A stretch of 64,000 nucleotides of DNA from Olleya sediminilitoris (GTDB lineage: Bacteria > Bacteroidota > Bacteroidia > Flavobacteriales > Flavobacteriaceae), in the NCBI RefSeq assembly GCF_016785945.1, contig NZ_JAEMEF010000007.1:94047-158046 (forward strand), written 5' to 3'. Below the pieces are notes generated by a model. It searched no databases, was not told the DNA's origin, and saw nothing but the letters and a program-made list of their open reading frames with translations. Below, piece by piece: positions 34,220-44,514 of this stretch; within the stretch, counting starts at the first letter, position 1, and each line of letters starts with the position of its first letter. A program made the position numbers and the translations under genes.

Positions 34220-34906
34220 TTATGGTGTGGAATTAGACACTTGCAATAATTTACCATTATAAAACTGATGACCTGTTAAAGCAAAATTTGCTATATAATT
34301 TGCCATTTGCTCTGGAGTATTAGGAGCTTGGTAACCAGGAAAAGCCTCTTCTAACATTTCGGTTTGAACAGCTCCTAAGGCTAAAACATTAAACGAAGGT
34401 CCATGTTCATTATACTCTTCGGCAAGCAACTCGGTTAAAGTTATTACCGCTCCTTTACTAGAACTGTATGCAGATAAGCCTGCAAATTTCATGCTACCTT
34501 GTACGCCTCCCATTGAGCTAATGGTTAAGACATGACTACCTTTATTCATAAAAGGTAATACTATTTTGGTCATTTGAGCAACACCAAAAACGTTAGTTTT
34601 GTAAACATTTTCAAAATCCTTCATACTGGTTTCAGCAAAAGGTTTATTAACTATTGCTCCTGCATTATTTATTAAAACATCAACATGTTTCCAATTGTTT
34701 TGGATAAACGCTTCTACCTTAGAATAGTCGTCTTCTATAGACAAATCAAAAGGTAAGGCTGTCGTATTTTTTAATTTTAAAGCCTCAATAGGTTCAGCAT
34801 TTCTAGATAATGCTAATACATTGTGTCCTTGACCAATTAATAGTTTGACTAATTCAAAACCAATACCTCTACTGGTTCCTGTGATTATTATATTTTTAGT
34901 TTTCAT
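34220..34906 (-). CDS. Short-chain dehydrogenase/reductase
   Basis: 228 residues. Classical SDR: cofactor motif TGTSRGIGFELVK (residues 8-20, TGxxxGxG), NNAGAIVNKPFAETS with the NNAG motif, catalytic Ser in ISSMGG, and YxxxK as YSSSKGA. The substrate cannot be read. The start overlaps the end of the upstream M28 peptidase gene by 11 bases, so the two are co-transcribed. Confidence 0.9.
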   Translation of the reverse strand: MKTKNIIITGTSRGIGFELVKLLIGQGHNVLALSRNAEPIEALKLKNTTALPFDLSIEDDYSKVEAFIQNNWKHVDVLINNAGAIVNKPFAETSMKDFENVYKTNVFGVAQMTKIVLPFMNKGSHVLTISSMGGVQGSMKFAGLSAYSSSKGAVITLTELLAEEYNEHGPSFNVLALGAVQTEMLEEAFPGYQAPNTPEQMANYIANFALTGHQFYNGKLLQVSNSTP

Positions 34907-35855
34907 TTAAAATAATTTCTTTTTCAGATGCATTAACAACTTTTTCTAAAACAGGTCCAAGATTATTTATTAGACTAGTCATAAAAGTATAATCTAATTT
35001 ATCTACCTCATCATCAACGTGGTGATAATAATCAAAATTAGTTAAATCGCAAGATGAAATTGTATGTGATGGCACATTAAACTCTGTAAAAAATGCATAA
35101 TTATCAGAACGTTTAAACAAACCATATTTTTTAGCAACATCTGAAGCACCAATTAATTTACTTCCAGCATGTTTATTAATAACCTCAGCTAAATTAGACT
35201 TTTCAAAACCTGTAATAAAGGCTTGATAATCTCTGTCTTTAAAAGGTACACCAATCATTTCTAAATTAATCATTGTATATAAATCAATATCAGCTTCTTT
35301 TAAGCGTTTAGCGATATGCTTAGAACCAAGTAAACCTTTTTCTTCAGCAGAAAATGTTACAAACAACACACTACGCTTATTTGCTTTTTTAGCTCCAAAG
35401 TATTTGGCTAATGCAATCACACCAGCTGTTCCTGCTGCATTATCATTAGCTCCATTTGCAATACTATCGTTTGCAACAGTTTTACTTTGTCCAATATGGT
35501 CATAATGAGCACCAATAACTACAAATTCGTTTTTTAACTTTTCATCTTGACCTTCTAAAAAACCAACTACATTAAAAGCCTCTAAATCGCCTACTTGAAA
35601 TACATCTCTAAAACTATTAAAATAAGGTTTTAATCCTGCAGATTTAAAATTTGTCTCAACATAATTAGCTGCTTCTGCAATACCTGCTGTACCTACATCA
35701 CGACCTTGTAAATCATCTGATGCCAAAATACTTACCATATTGGTTACTTCTTGAGTCGTTAAAGTGTAATCTTTTTGAGTTTCTGGTTTGCTTACTTTTG
35801 TTTTACAAGCGCTAACAACTAGCAAAACAGCACTTAATAGTATGATTTTTTTCAT
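34896..35855 (-). CDS. M28-family zinc aminopeptidase lipoprotein
   Basis: 319 residues. Lipoprotein signal MKKIILLSAVLLVVSAC (lipobox VSAC). Peptidase M28 core with metal ligands in IGAHYDHIG (His-Asp), GANDNAAGTAG (Asp), SAEEKGLLGS (catalytic Glu pair) and a late YHHVDDEVD (His). It should act in the periplasm or outer membrane on small peptides. It runs into the SDR gene with an 11-base overlap. Confidence 0.92.
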   Translation of the reverse strand: MKKIILLSAVLLVVSACKTKVSKPETQKDYTLTTQEVTNMVSILASDDLQGRDVGTAGIAEAANYVETNFKSAGLKPYFNSFRDVFQVGDLEAFNVVGFLEGQDEKLKNEFVVIGAHYDHIGQSKTVANDSIANGANDNAAGTAGVIALAKYFGAKKANKRSVLFVTFSAEEKGLLGSKHIAKRLKEADIDLYTMINLEMIGVPFKDRDYQAFITGFEKSNLAEVINKHAGSKLIGASDVAKKYGLFKRSDNYAFFTEFNVPSHTISSCDLTNFDYYHHVDDEVDKLDYTFMTSLINNLGPVLEKVVNASEKEIILNEN

Positions 35856-35879
35856 GTGAATTTATTTATGTTTAAAGAT

Positions 35880-35917
35880 AAAAAAATCCCAAATCAATTA
35901 TATTGAAATGGGATTTT
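35880..35917 (-). terminator. Terminator of pdhA-pdhC
   Basis: AAAATCCCA (35883-35891) pairs with TGGGATTTT (35909-35917); the minus strand has a T-run after the stem. It lies about 32 bases past the pdhC stop. Confidence 0.7.
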
Positions 35918-35928
35918 ATATGTTTTTA

Positions 35929-35946
35929 TTTCCGCTATAGCGAAAA
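35929..35946. repeat. Palindromic motif copy 4 (intergenic, after pdhC)
   Basis: TTTCCGCTATAGCGAAAA, core CGCTATAGCG palindromic. It lies between the pdhC stop and the terminator. It is the only copy outside a coding region among the five seen. Confidence 0.45.
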
Positions 35947-35948
35947 TA

Positions 35949-37574
35949 TTATACTAGCATCGTCACTGGGTTTTCAATAAAACCTTTTAATGTTTGTAAA
36001 AATTGTGCTCCTGTAGCTCCATCCACTGTTCTGTGATCACAAGCTAAGGTTAACTTCATAGTATTACCTGGTACAACTTGACCGTTTTTTACTACAGGTT
36101 TTTGAACAATTGCTCCAACCGAAAGTATCGCAGAGTTAGGTTGATTTATTATAGAAGTAAAACTTTCTATACCAAACATACCTAAGTTAGAGATAGTAAA
36201 TGTACTACCTTCCATCTCATCTAAAGATAATTTCTTTTTTCTAGCACGACCAGCAAAATCTCTTACAGCTGCACCAATTTGAGGTAAAGACTGCTCATTA
36301 GCAAACTTAACAACTGGGACTAATAAACCGTCTTCTACAGCTACTGCTACACCAATATGTACGTGATTGTTTAATTTCATTTTATCATCAAACCACTGAG
36401 AGTTAACTTGAGGATGTTGACGTAATGCTAAAGCACAGGCTTTAACAATCATATCGTTAAATGAAATTTTAGTATCTGGAATAGAGTTATATTGCGCTCT
36501 AAATGCCATAGCGTTATCCATATCAAACTCCACATTTAAATAATAATGAGGTGCTGTAAATTTAGATTTAGCTAAGTTTTTAGCAATAGCTTTACGCATT
36601 TGCGAGTTTGGTTTTTCGTCAAAATCTTCTTGACCTGTAGCAACAAATTTAGCTACTGGAGCAGAGGATTGTGTAGATCCAACTGGAGAGAAGTTTTCTA
36701 TATCACGTTTGACAATACGTCCATTTTCTCCAGAACCATTAACTTGAGATAAATTAATTCCTTTTTCTTCCGCCATTTTTTTAGCTAATGGAGAAGCAAA
36801 AATACGTCCTGTTGTATTTGTAGTAGTCTCTGCTTTAGGAGCAGATTCTGTTTTAGTGTCTTGTTTAGGAGCTTCTACTTTAGCGTCTTGTTTTGGAGCC
36901 TCTTCCTTTTTAGGTGCTTCACCACCAACAGTAAAGTTTTTAGCTATGTCAGCAACATCAGTACCTTCTGGTCCAATAATTGCTAATAATGAATCTACTT
37001 TGGCAGAATCACCTTCGTTTAAACCTACGTATAATAAAGTACCTGATTGAAAAGATTCAAACTCCATGGTTGCTTTATCAGTTTCAATCTCTGCAAGGAT
37101 GTCACCTTCTTCTACTACATCTCCAACATTTTTTAACCATGAGGCAACTGTACCTTCTTCCATAGTATCACTTAACCTTGGCATAGTAACAACAGTTACT
37201 CCTTCAGGAATCTCTTGAGAAGTTGATGCTTCCGACGTATCATCATTAGATGCAGATTCATCACTTGATGTTTCAGTTGCATCTGCAGAAGCTTCTTTAG
37301 TACTTCCTCCGTCTAATAAACCAGAAATATCTTCACCCTCTTCACCAATAATAGCTAAAAGTTTATCTACTTCAGTAGTTTCTCCTTCTTGTACACCAAT
37401 ATGAAGTAAAGTCCCTTCGTGAAAAGACTCAAATTCCATGGTTGCTTTATCAGTTTCAATTTCAGCTAGGATATCACCTTCTTCAATTTTATCTCCAACT
37501 TTTTTTAACCAAGCAGCAACAGTCCCTTCTTCCATGGTGTCACTAAGACGTGGCATATTTATAATTTCAGCCAT
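35949..37574 (-). CDS. pdhC: Pyruvate dehydrogenase E2 (dihydrolipoamide acetyltransferase)
   Basis: 541 residues. Two lipoyl domains (about 1-80 and 130-208) each carry EIETDKATMEFES with the lipoylated lysine. An acidic/Ala-Lys-rich linker precedes a peripheral-subunit-binding domain (about 260-300, ASPLAKKMAEEKGINLSQ). The 2-oxoacid acyltransferase catalytic domain ends in ACDHRTVDGATGAQFL, with the catalytic histidine and aspartate. It transfers acetyl from E1 to CoA. It follows the E1-alpha gene by three bases in one operon. Confidence 0.95.
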   Translation of the reverse strand: MAEIINMPRLSDTMEEGTVAAWLKKVGDKIEEGDILAEIETDKATMEFESFHEGTLLHIGVQEGETTEVDKLLAIIGEEGEDISGLLDGGSTKEASADATETSSDESASNDDTSEASTSQEIPEGVTVVTMPRLSDTMEEGTVASWLKNVGDVVEEGDILAEIETDKATMEFESFQSGTLLYVGLNEGDSAKVDSLLAIIGPEGTDVADIAKNFTVGGEAPKKEEAPKQDAKVEAPKQDTKTESAPKAETTTNTTGRIFASPLAKKMAEEKGINLSQVNGSGENGRIVKRDIENFSPVGSTQSSAPVAKFVATGQEDFDEKPNSQMRKAIAKNLAKSKFTAPHYYLNVEFDMDNAMAFRAQYNSIPDTKISFNDMIVKACALALRQHPQVNSQWFDDKMKLNNHVHIGVAVAVEDGLLVPVVKFANEQSLPQIGAAVRDFAGRARKKKLSLDEMEGSTFTISNLGMFGIESFTSIINQPNSAILSVGAIVQKPVVKNGQVVPGNTMKLTLACDHRTVDGATGAQFLQTLKGFIENPVTMLV

Positions 37575-37577
37575 ATT

Positions 37578-38579
37578 TTATTTGATTTTATGGTCTATAA
37601 ATGGATAATCTTCTTGCTCGTATACTGCATCGTACATCACATTCTTTTCAGGATATGGAGACTCTTCAGCAAATTTCTCACATTCAGATACATTAGCTTT
37701 GACACGTTTATCAATAACTTTGATTTCATCTTCTGTAAGATATTCTTTTTCTAGAATTACATTTTTAACTTGTGTAATTGGATCTAGTTTTTTGTATTCT
37801 TCTACTTCGTCTTTAGTTCTGTAGTGTTGCGCATCAGACATTGAGTGCCCTCTGTAACGGTAGGTTTTTACTTCCAAGAATGTTGGACCATCACCACGAC
37901 GTGCACGTTGTATAGCTTCGTCAAAAGCTTCAGCTACTTTAATAGGATTCATTCCATCTACAGGACCACAAGGCATCTCGTAACCTAAACCTAACTTCCA
38001 AATATCTGTATGGTTTGCAGTACGCTCAACTGAAGTACCCATTGCGTATCCGTTGTTTTCACAAACAAAAACTACTGGCAACTTCCAAAGCATTGCTAAG
38101 TTAAAAGACTCATGTAATGACCCTTGACGTGCTGCACCATCACCAAAACAACAGATAGTTACACCATCTACATTGTGGTATTTATCACCAAAAGCGATAC
38201 CTGCACCTAAAGGAATTTGACCTCCTACAATACCATGTCCTCCGTAAAAACGGTGTTCTTTAGAGAAGATATGCATTGAACCACCTAGTCCTTTTGAGGT
38301 ACCTGTAGCTTTACCATATAATTCTGCCATGACACGTTTAGGATCAACACCCATACCTATTGGCTGTACGTGATTACGGTAAGCTGTAATCATTTTATCC
38401 TTGGTTAAATCCATTGCATGTAAAGCGCCTGCTAAAACAGCTTCTTGCCCATTATACAAGTGAAGGAAACCTCTAACCTTTTGTTGAATGTAGACTGCTG
38501 CAAGCTTGTCTTCAAACTTTCTCCAAAACAGCATGTCTTCATACCATTTTATATACGTTTCTTTTGTTACTTTTTGCAT
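37578..38579 (-). CDS. pdhA: Pyruvate dehydrogenase E1 alpha subunit
   Basis: 333 residues from the ATG at 38579 (MQKVTKETYIKWYEDM). A longer frame from 38624 is rejected because a promoter -7 element (TACTTTTG) lies inside its 5' end. The thiamine-diphosphate motif GDGAARQGSLHESFNLAM and the phosphorylation-loop region YRGHSMSDAQHYRT are present. With E1 beta it decarboxylates pyruvate. E1 beta is not in the window, so this is an E1-alpha/E2 operon only. Confidence 0.93.
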   Translation of the reverse strand: MQKVTKETYIKWYEDMLFWRKFEDKLAAVYIQQKVRGFLHLYNGQEAVLAGALHAMDLTKDKMITAYRNHVQPIGMGVDPKRVMAELYGKATGTSKGLGGSMHIFSKEHRFYGGHGIVGGQIPLGAGIAFGDKYHNVDGVTICCFGDGAARQGSLHESFNLAMLWKLPVVFVCENNGYAMGTSVERTANHTDIWKLGLGYEMPCGPVDGMNPIKVAEAFDEAIQRARRGDGPTFLEVKTYRYRGHSMSDAQHYRTKDEVEEYKKLDPITQVKNVILEKEYLTEDEIKVIDKRVKANVSECEKFAEESPYPEKNVMYDAVYEQEDYPFIDHKIK

Positions 38580-38610
38580 TGGTGACGTTTGTATTATTTT
38601 TTTCGTATAA

Positions 38611-38618
38611 CAAAAGTA
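38611..38618 (-). promoter_or_regulatory. Candidate -7 element of pdhA-pdhC
   Basis: On the minus strand TACTTTTG matches TAnnTTTG, 31 bases before the ATG at 38579. This favours 38579 over the upstream ATG at 38624. Confidence 0.45.
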
Positions 38619-38677
38619 ACACATTAGTTAGTAATGAAAAAACTGAAAATAGTTATTTTGTTACGAAATCGATTTAG

Positions 38678-39160
38678 TTATAATGCTGATTTATCAAAAA
38701 CAAGAGGTAAAATATTTGCTAACGAATTTGATCGCACCACTTTACCAGTTTCTCCCATAAAATACAACTCTATTGGTTGCTCTTGTTTTACTTCGTACTC
38801 TGCAATAGCTTGTCTACATGCTCCACAAGGAGGAATAGGTTCTGTTGTAGGATTGATCTGAGAACCAGCAATGATTGCCATTTTCAAAAATTTTGCTTCG
38901 GGAAATTGTGCTCCTGCATAATATATTGCTGTACGTTCTGCACATAATCCTGATGGGTAAGACGCATTTTCTTGATTGCTACCTGTAACAACTTCGTTAT
39001 TATCTAACAATAAGGCAGCTCCAACATTAAATTTAGAGTATGGTGCATAAGCTTTATTACGTGCTTCGGAAGCTTTGTCCATTAAAGTTTGTATATCCTG
39101 AGGTAACTCGGTAATACTATCAAAAACTTGTAATGTGGTTTCTATTTTTACTTCATTCAT
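38678..39160 (-). CDS. cdd: Cytidine deaminase
   Basis: 160 residues. Zinc-dependent deaminase of cytidine/deoxycytidine for pyrimidine salvage. The metal and catalytic motifs are SGLCAERTAIYYAG (Cys-Ala-Glu) and PCGACRQAIAEY (two cysteines), with substrate region YSKFNVGAALLLD. The gene sits between the pyruvate dehydrogenase operon and porV on the same strand. Confidence 0.95.
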   Translation of the reverse strand: MNEVKIETTLQVFDSITELPQDIQTLMDKASEARNKAYAPYSKFNVGAALLLDNNEVVTGSNQENASYPSGLCAERTAIYYAGAQFPEAKFLKMAIIAGSQINPTTEPIPPCGACRQAIAEYEVKQEQPIELYFMGETGKVVRSNSLANILPLVFDKSAL

Positions 39161-39184
39161 AATTTAAATATACGCAACTATTTT

Positions 39185-39219
39185 AGACAAAAAAACTATT
39201 GCTTTCACAATAGTTTTTT
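39185..39219 (-). terminator. Terminator of porU-porV
   Basis: AAAACTATTG (39192-39201) pairs with CAATAGTTTT (39208-39217), six-base loop, T-run on the minus strand. It follows the porV stop by about 20 bases. Confidence 0.8.
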
Positions 39220-39239
39220 GATCTTTATTATAATTTGTT

Positions 39240-40478
39240 TTAATATTCTGTATAAGTTCCTGCTCCTAAGTTAAACGTTAAAGAAAAACGCAGAGTACTC
39301 TCTAAAGGACTTTGCACTTGAGAGGCTGAAAATAAATAAGATAAGTCTACATTAATAACATTATACTTAAAACCTGCACCTAAAGCAAAAAACTTACGAG
39401 CTCCTTTAGTTTCATGCTCATTAAAATATCCTGCTCTGAAAGCAAAAGAATCTTGGTAAGTATACTCGGCACCTAAAGCATAAGTAAACTCTTGTAACTC
39501 TTCTTTAAAACCTCCTGGAGCATCTCCAAAAGACTGAAATACACCAGATAAAAATGGTACATCAGGATCTTGTCCTGAGATAATCACATTTGAAGCAACT
39601 GTATCTCCTAAATCATCAACATCTTCATCATAAACACCATTACCATTATTGTCTGTGTAATTATATTCTGTTCCTAATTCTGGTGGAGTTGGTACTAATA
39701 ATTTAGAAAACTCAGCTGTAACTGCTACTGTATTATATTGGTCTAATATAAAATCAAATCCTCCTCCTAATCTTAAGTTAGTTGGCTGGAAGTTTTCTTG
39801 ACCTTCTTCATCATACTTAAACTTTGGACCTAAATTTTGAATTGCAAATCCACCTCTCCAACGACCATTAAAATCGCTGTAAGCTTCCTCTTCACTTTGG
39901 TAATAACCAGTAATATCTGCTCCAAAACTACTAGCTGCAGTTGCATCAACATTATCTGTTTGCAATTTTAAATCTGATCTTAAATATCTTAAGCCAATAG
40001 CCATTCCAAATTGATCACTTAATCTTAAGGAATAAGATACATCTATTGTAAATTCATTTGGCTTTTGAATTAAAGGTGTAGAAAATTCGTCTTGAACAAA
40101 TTCAATTTCACCTAATGAAAAGTATCTAAACCCTACACCAAAAGCACTATTTTCATCGATACGATTAAAGTAAGATACTGAAGCTAATCCTATATCATTA
40201 ACTAATTTACTTAAGTATGGAGTATAACTTAATGTTACTGCAGATTTATTAGTATTAAACGCATTTTTAGAAGCATTCCAAAATTGAGAATATCCATCTG
40301 GAGAAGTTGCAACACCCATATCACCTAAACCAGCAGCTCTAGCATCTGGAGCTATAAGTGCAAAAGGAATACCTGTAGTTATAACTCTAGAGTCTGGACT
40401 ATTTGGAATTACAGTTGTTTGAGCCATACTTTTCAAAGATAAAAGTAAGACTGTAGCTATTAATATTTTATTTTTCAT
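39240..40478 (-). CDS. porV: Type IX secretion outer-membrane protein PorV
   Basis: 412 residues. A signal peptide (about 1-19, ILIATVLLLSLKSMAQ) precedes a 14-strand FadL-like barrel. The family opening is visible: ITTGIPFALIAPDARAAGLG, then DMGVATSPDGYSQFWNASKN. The end LTFNLGAGTYTEY is usual for PorV. PorV shuttles type IX substrates from the translocon to the PorU sortase. It is directly downstream of porU on the same strand, as in Flavobacterium. Confidence 0.95.
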   Translation of the reverse strand: MKNKILIATVLLLSLKSMAQTTVIPNSPDSRVITTGIPFALIAPDARAAGLGDMGVATSPDGYSQFWNASKNAFNTNKSAVTLSYTPYLSKLVNDIGLASVSYFNRIDENSAFGVGFRYFSLGEIEFVQDEFSTPLIQKPNEFTIDVSYSLRLSDQFGMAIGLRYLRSDLKLQTDNVDATAASSFGADITGYYQSEEEAYSDFNGRWRGGFAIQNLGPKFKYDEEGQENFQPTNLRLGGGFDFILDQYNTVAVTAEFSKLLVPTPPELGTEYNYTDNNGNGVYDEDVDDLGDTVASNVIISGQDPDVPFLSGVFQSFGDAPGGFKEELQEFTYALGAEYTYQDSFAFRAGYFNEHETKGARKFFALGAGFKYNVINVDLSYLFSASQVQSPLESTLRFSLTFNLGAGTYTEY

Positions 40479-40511
40479 GTATCAATTTTAGTTAACAAAT
40501 ATAATTTATTA

Positions 40512-43500
40512 TTAGAGGATTACAAGTTTCTCTATTTTTTCTACTGTTTTATTAGTGCTTTGTGAGTGCACTTTTAGCTTATAAATATAAGTCCCTTTTC
40601 CTATTTTATCTCCAAAATCATCGCGTCCATCCCATACAATATCTCGAGATGTAGATTTTATGTTTTTTCCTCCAGCTAAAGCTGTTTGTCCATTTAATGT
40701 TCTTACCAATTTACCTGACACAGTAAATATTTGTACTGAAATATCTAAAACTTCTGAACTATTATGACTAAACCAAAATTCGGTATAATTAACAAATGGA
40801 TTTGGGTAATTTAGCACGTTATTTATGACCAAACTTTCATTTTCATTATAAACAACAAATTGTATTTCGGCTGTAGCCGAATTATTATACACATCCCACG
40901 CTTTTAGATTTAGAGTATGCAAACCAGGCTCTAAATCTCTGAAAGGAAAATCTAAACTTCCCTTTGTATAATCATCAACATCTGTAAGGTAATAATCGTT
41001 TAAAACATATGGATTAACTTCGTCTCCATCTAAAATAGCAACAATATCATGACCTATACCACTTGCTGTGTTTATTCCGTTATCGTCTTCAAATTTAGCT
41101 AAAAGTAAAGGCGATTCGTTTGTTATACCTCCTGAAACAAATGCTTCGTCATTCATGTATAACTGAATTGTTGGTCCAATATTGTCCTCTGCTGCATTTG
41201 GATTAATACCACCAATCTTTAACGTTTCTACGCTTGCTCCTGTTTTATCTTCTAAAGAGTTTTCTTGAGTAGCGTAAAAACTAACCTTTCCGGTTCCTAC
41301 AGGTATACCTATATCTTTTGGAACTATAAAATCAATTTCCCATTGTCCGTTAGTTACTGTAGCTTGACCTCTAAAAACTATAGATCCTAAAGTTGTATAA
41401 TTTAACTTAATTATTCCATTAGCATCAGTTGTATTGTCATTAGCTAATGTTTCACGTTCAATTTGCTTATCATAAATAGTTGTTGTTAAAACACCATTAT
41501 AATCTGTTAGTGTATTTCCGTTTACATCTGTAACAACACCTTCTAATTTAGCATAACTTAAAGCTTGTAAGACATCTGTTTCTTGTGTTACTGATACATC
41601 ATTAACTTTAGTTAATCTAATATCTGACTGAGGAAAGGCAAGTTGCAAAGCAGGGTCACCAATATAAAATGCTAAACTTTTTTGTGCATTTGAAAAATCA
41701 GGATCGTTTTTTGCTAATCTTAAAGCTTCGGCTATTGAAGGATATTCATAATCACTATAAGTATCATTAGTACTGTATGAAAACAAATACTCTTTTAATA
41801 TTTTATTGAAGTCTTTACCTACAGTAACAAAAATTTGTCTAGTTGTAGTTATCAAACCAATAGAACCAGCATCTTTATTCCAATAAATAAATTCGCCAGC
41901 AGTAATCCTTAGTGGATTATCAAATCTTGTAAACTCACAGGTTACAGTTACAAACAGATTTAACTTACAATCATTATTCAAGGCTTCTGCATCTGTATTC
42001 TGAAAAATACGCTCAAAAGCCAAACCGTCTTCTCCACCATGACCAAAATAGTTAACCATAATTGCACCTCTCTCGATTGCGTTTGTCATAGCTTCTTTAA
42101 CTTCAGGATAGCGATCTCCTCCAGCTGAAGCTTCTTGCTGATACGAATCCGAATGAATTTTTGTTACATTAATAAAAGGTTTAAATGCTGTTACCTCGTC
42201 ACCAATTTCATCTGTTGTTTCTTGCAAAGTAGCTTCCCAAGCCTCATCAACATCATCGGATACAACTACAAAATTGTTTCGCCAGCTACCTAAAGCCTCT
42301 TTGGAATAATACGTTTCAACCTTATCCACCATTTGACTTGCTCTTAAAGGTGTATCAGCCAAGACTCTTCCAACAGCTATATCCAATTTATTAGCGTTAT
42401 TAAAGACATCTAAAGTTCCTTCGTTATCGTCAACATAAGCATAAAAGTCGTCAGATATAAATGAACTTGATAAATTAAAACTACTATAAGCATTCCAAGT
42501 TGGAAAATTATATGTATTGCTAGCAATACGACCCTTGTAATCAAAAGATGAATCACCAAAAATGCAAAGGTATTTTACTCGGTTTTCCGGAGTACTAGCA
42601 TTATCGTACACGTACTTAACAAAATTACGTATACCAGCTATATCAGGATTACCAGAAGAAAACTCAGTATAAATTTCATCTAAAATGACAACTTTAACGT
42701 TTAAATTTTTCTTATCTCTATTAATCTGAGCTAAGCGTTGGGCTTGACCTAAATGTGACCTTGTTGTTAACATTAAATAGTCTATGTCTTGAAAAACCCC
42801 TTGAGCATTCTGAAAAATTGTACCTTTTAAATTAATATTGTTAACACGACTATTTTGAGATAAAATAGGTTGAAAATAGTTTTGAGAACTAACAGTGACA
42901 AAGGTTTTTAAATCTCCCATTGGAGCATTAAAACTTAACACATTATCTTGATTAGTATTAGGTATTGTTCCAACATCATATATATTTGTTACATCCCAAA
43001 CCTCTTGTACCTGAGCTGCATTAGATAAATTATAATTAGCAACACCTGTAGTGTTTACTGTAGTGGATTGATTTTTAAAATGAAATTGATTACCATTAAA
43101 AGTTAAACTTCTAGTAGCCTCAATACCAATATAATCTAAATATGCTGTTGCACTAGGATTACCTTGATTGTTATAATCCAGAGTCACATTAACATCATCA
43201 CTAGTGACTAAAGTATTATCTTGAAAAGTTCCTCCTGTAACATATACTCCGTCAGCAGAATTAGTCTGAGACAACGCTATGTTACCAATTGAATTGGTAT
43301 TTACACTTATACCAAAACTAGTAGCATTAGAAGACGTTGTTGCTGTAACAACCTTAATATTAATAGGCTCTGAAGTTACTAAGTTTGGAAAATCAAAATT
43401 AAAACTTTGAGTGCTTTCAACACTAAAATTTTCTCCAAACCAGCGTCTACCTACAAAAATTATATTTGTTTCATCAACTTCATGAAACTTATAATCCTGA

Positions 43501-44402
43501 AAGGTATCAACCACCAGTGTTGCAGCAGTTGTTGGTTGTATAAAATTCTGGATTCGCTTACCCAATCCAGAACTAATATTTATGTAATAAACTGTTTTAT
43601 TACTATAGGGATTAATATTTGTATTGATATAAGAAACGTCTACATCTGCAGTTGGTCCTTGTGCATAGAATAATATGTAATCTTCATTATTAAAAACACC
43701 ATCATCTTCACCAATAACTTTTATTGCATTTTCTGTAGGATCAAAAGGAAAGTTAGCATTATTTGCAAAAGGCATCATTTTTCCACCATTACCAAAAATC
43801 TTTATTGTCCTTGGGTCAACAGCATCTGCATTAATACCCATTTGATTTAAAAAAGATTTAGAAATTTTAAAAACTCCAGAGCGCTCTACTTCAAACTTAT
43901 ACCAACTACCAGTGCTTAAAACTGAATTTGTAATGGTTTGTATATTGCTAATACGATTTGAGATACCATTTGTGTTGTAACTATAATTAAATGACACTAA
44001 TTTTTTATAAGTGCTCCCAACTTTAATAATAGGGCTTAAAGTTAAAACAGCGTACTTAACGTCTCTAGCAATTGCATTTTTTAATGTTGCATTAATACTT
44101 GCAGGAATAGTATTTACATTTAAACTTTTTAAATCTGACTTGGAAATAGAAACAAATACAGGATTACTTATAATTAATGAGTTTTCATTAACTAAGCCAT
44201 TGGTTTTCCATTGTTCAACAAACTGAATACCCTTATCCAAATCAAACGAAAAATTTTTAGAAGGACTAAAGGAAGGTAAAGTTAATTTGTAACTATCCGC
44301 AGCAAATGTTTGAGGACTATTCCAAACTATGCTTACTTTTTTATCTTGAGAAAATAATGGCAGGCAGTTAAGCACAACCAATAGAAATAATATCTTTTTC
44401 AT
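40512..44402 (-). CDS. porU: Type IX secretion sortase PorU
   Basis: 1296 residues. Signal peptide (MKKILFLLVVLNCLPLFSQ). A gingipain-like peptidase C25 domain in the middle holds the catalytic histidine in MVNYFGHGGEDGLAFER (about 786) and the cysteine in NLFVTVTCEFTRFDNPLR (about 820). The end is a FlgD-like/sorting-type domain (VLNYPNPFVNYTEFWF, then GKGTYIYKLKVHS). PorU removes sorting domains from secreted proteins and attaches cargo at the cell surface. It diverges from gldJ. Confidence 0.96.
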   Translation of the reverse strand: MKKILFLLVVLNCLPLFSQDKKVSIVWNSPQTFAADSYKLTLPSFSPSKNFSFDLDKGIQFVEQWKTNGLVNENSLIISNPVFVSISKSDLKSLNVNTIPASINATLKNAIARDVKYAVLTLSPIIKVGSTYKKLVSFNYSYNTNGISNRISNIQTITNSVLSTGSWYKFEVERSGVFKISKSFLNQMGINADAVDPRTIKIFGNGGKMMPFANNANFPFDPTENAIKVIGEDDGVFNNEDYILFYAQGPTADVDVSYINTNINPYSNKTVYYINISSGLGKRIQNFIQPTTAATLVVDTFQDYKFHEVDETNIIFVGRRWFGENFSVESTQSFNFDFPNLVTSEPINIKVVTATTSSNATSFGISVNTNSIGNIALSQTNSADGVYVTGGTFQDNTLVTSDDVNVTLDYNNQGNPSATAYLDYIGIEATRSLTFNGNQFHFKNQSTTVNTTGVANYNLSNAAQVQEVWDVTNIYDVGTIPNTNQDNVLSFNAPMGDLKTFVTVSSQNYFQPILSQNSRVNNINLKGTIFQNAQGVFQDIDYLMLTTRSHLGQAQRLAQINRDKKNLNVKVVILDEIYTEFSSGNPDIAGIRNFVKYVYDNASTPENRVKYLCIFGDSSFDYKGRIASNTYNFPTWNAYSSFNLSSSFISDDFYAYVDDNEGTLDVFNNANKLDIAVGRVLADTPLRASQMVDKVETYYSKEALGSWRNNFVVVSDDVDEAWEATLQETTDEIGDEVTAFKPFINVTKIHSDSYQQEASAGGDRYPEVKEAMTNAIERGAIMVNYFGHGGEDGLAFERIFQNTDAEALNNDCKLNLFVTVTCEFTRFDNPLRITAGEFIYWNKDAGSIGLITTTRQIFVTVGKDFNKILKEYLFSYSTNDTYSDYEYPSIAEALRLAKNDPDFSNAQKSLAFYIGDPALQLAFPQSDIRLTKVNDVSVTQETDVLQALSYAKLEGVVTDVNGNTLTDYNGVLTTTIYDKQIERETLANDNTTDANGIIKLNYTTLGSIVFRGQATVTNGQWEIDFIVPKDIGIPVGTGKVSFYATQENSLEDKTGASVETLKIGGINPNAAEDNIGPTIQLYMNDEAFVSGGITNESPLLLAKFEDDNGINTASGIGHDIVAILDGDEVNPYVLNDYYLTDVDDYTKGSLDFPFRDLEPGLHTLNLKAWDVYNNSATAEIQFVVYNENESLVINNVLNYPNPFVNYTEFWFSHNSSEVLDISVQIFTVSGKLVRTLNGQTALAGGKNIKSTSRDIVWDGRDDFGDKIGKGTYIYKLKVHSQSTNKTVEKIEKLVIL

Positions 44403-44514
44403 TGCAATACTAACGTCTAATTTTATACGATATTATTTATTTCTTAATAATTTCATAAAAACAAGTCAAAATTACAATAATAAAATGAAAAAACGCACGT
44501 TATAGTGTTTCAAA

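Noticed and set aside
38634..38861. A plus-strand frame opposite cdd
   Set aside because: Antisense shadow of the conserved cytidine deaminase motifs, with no start signal of its own.
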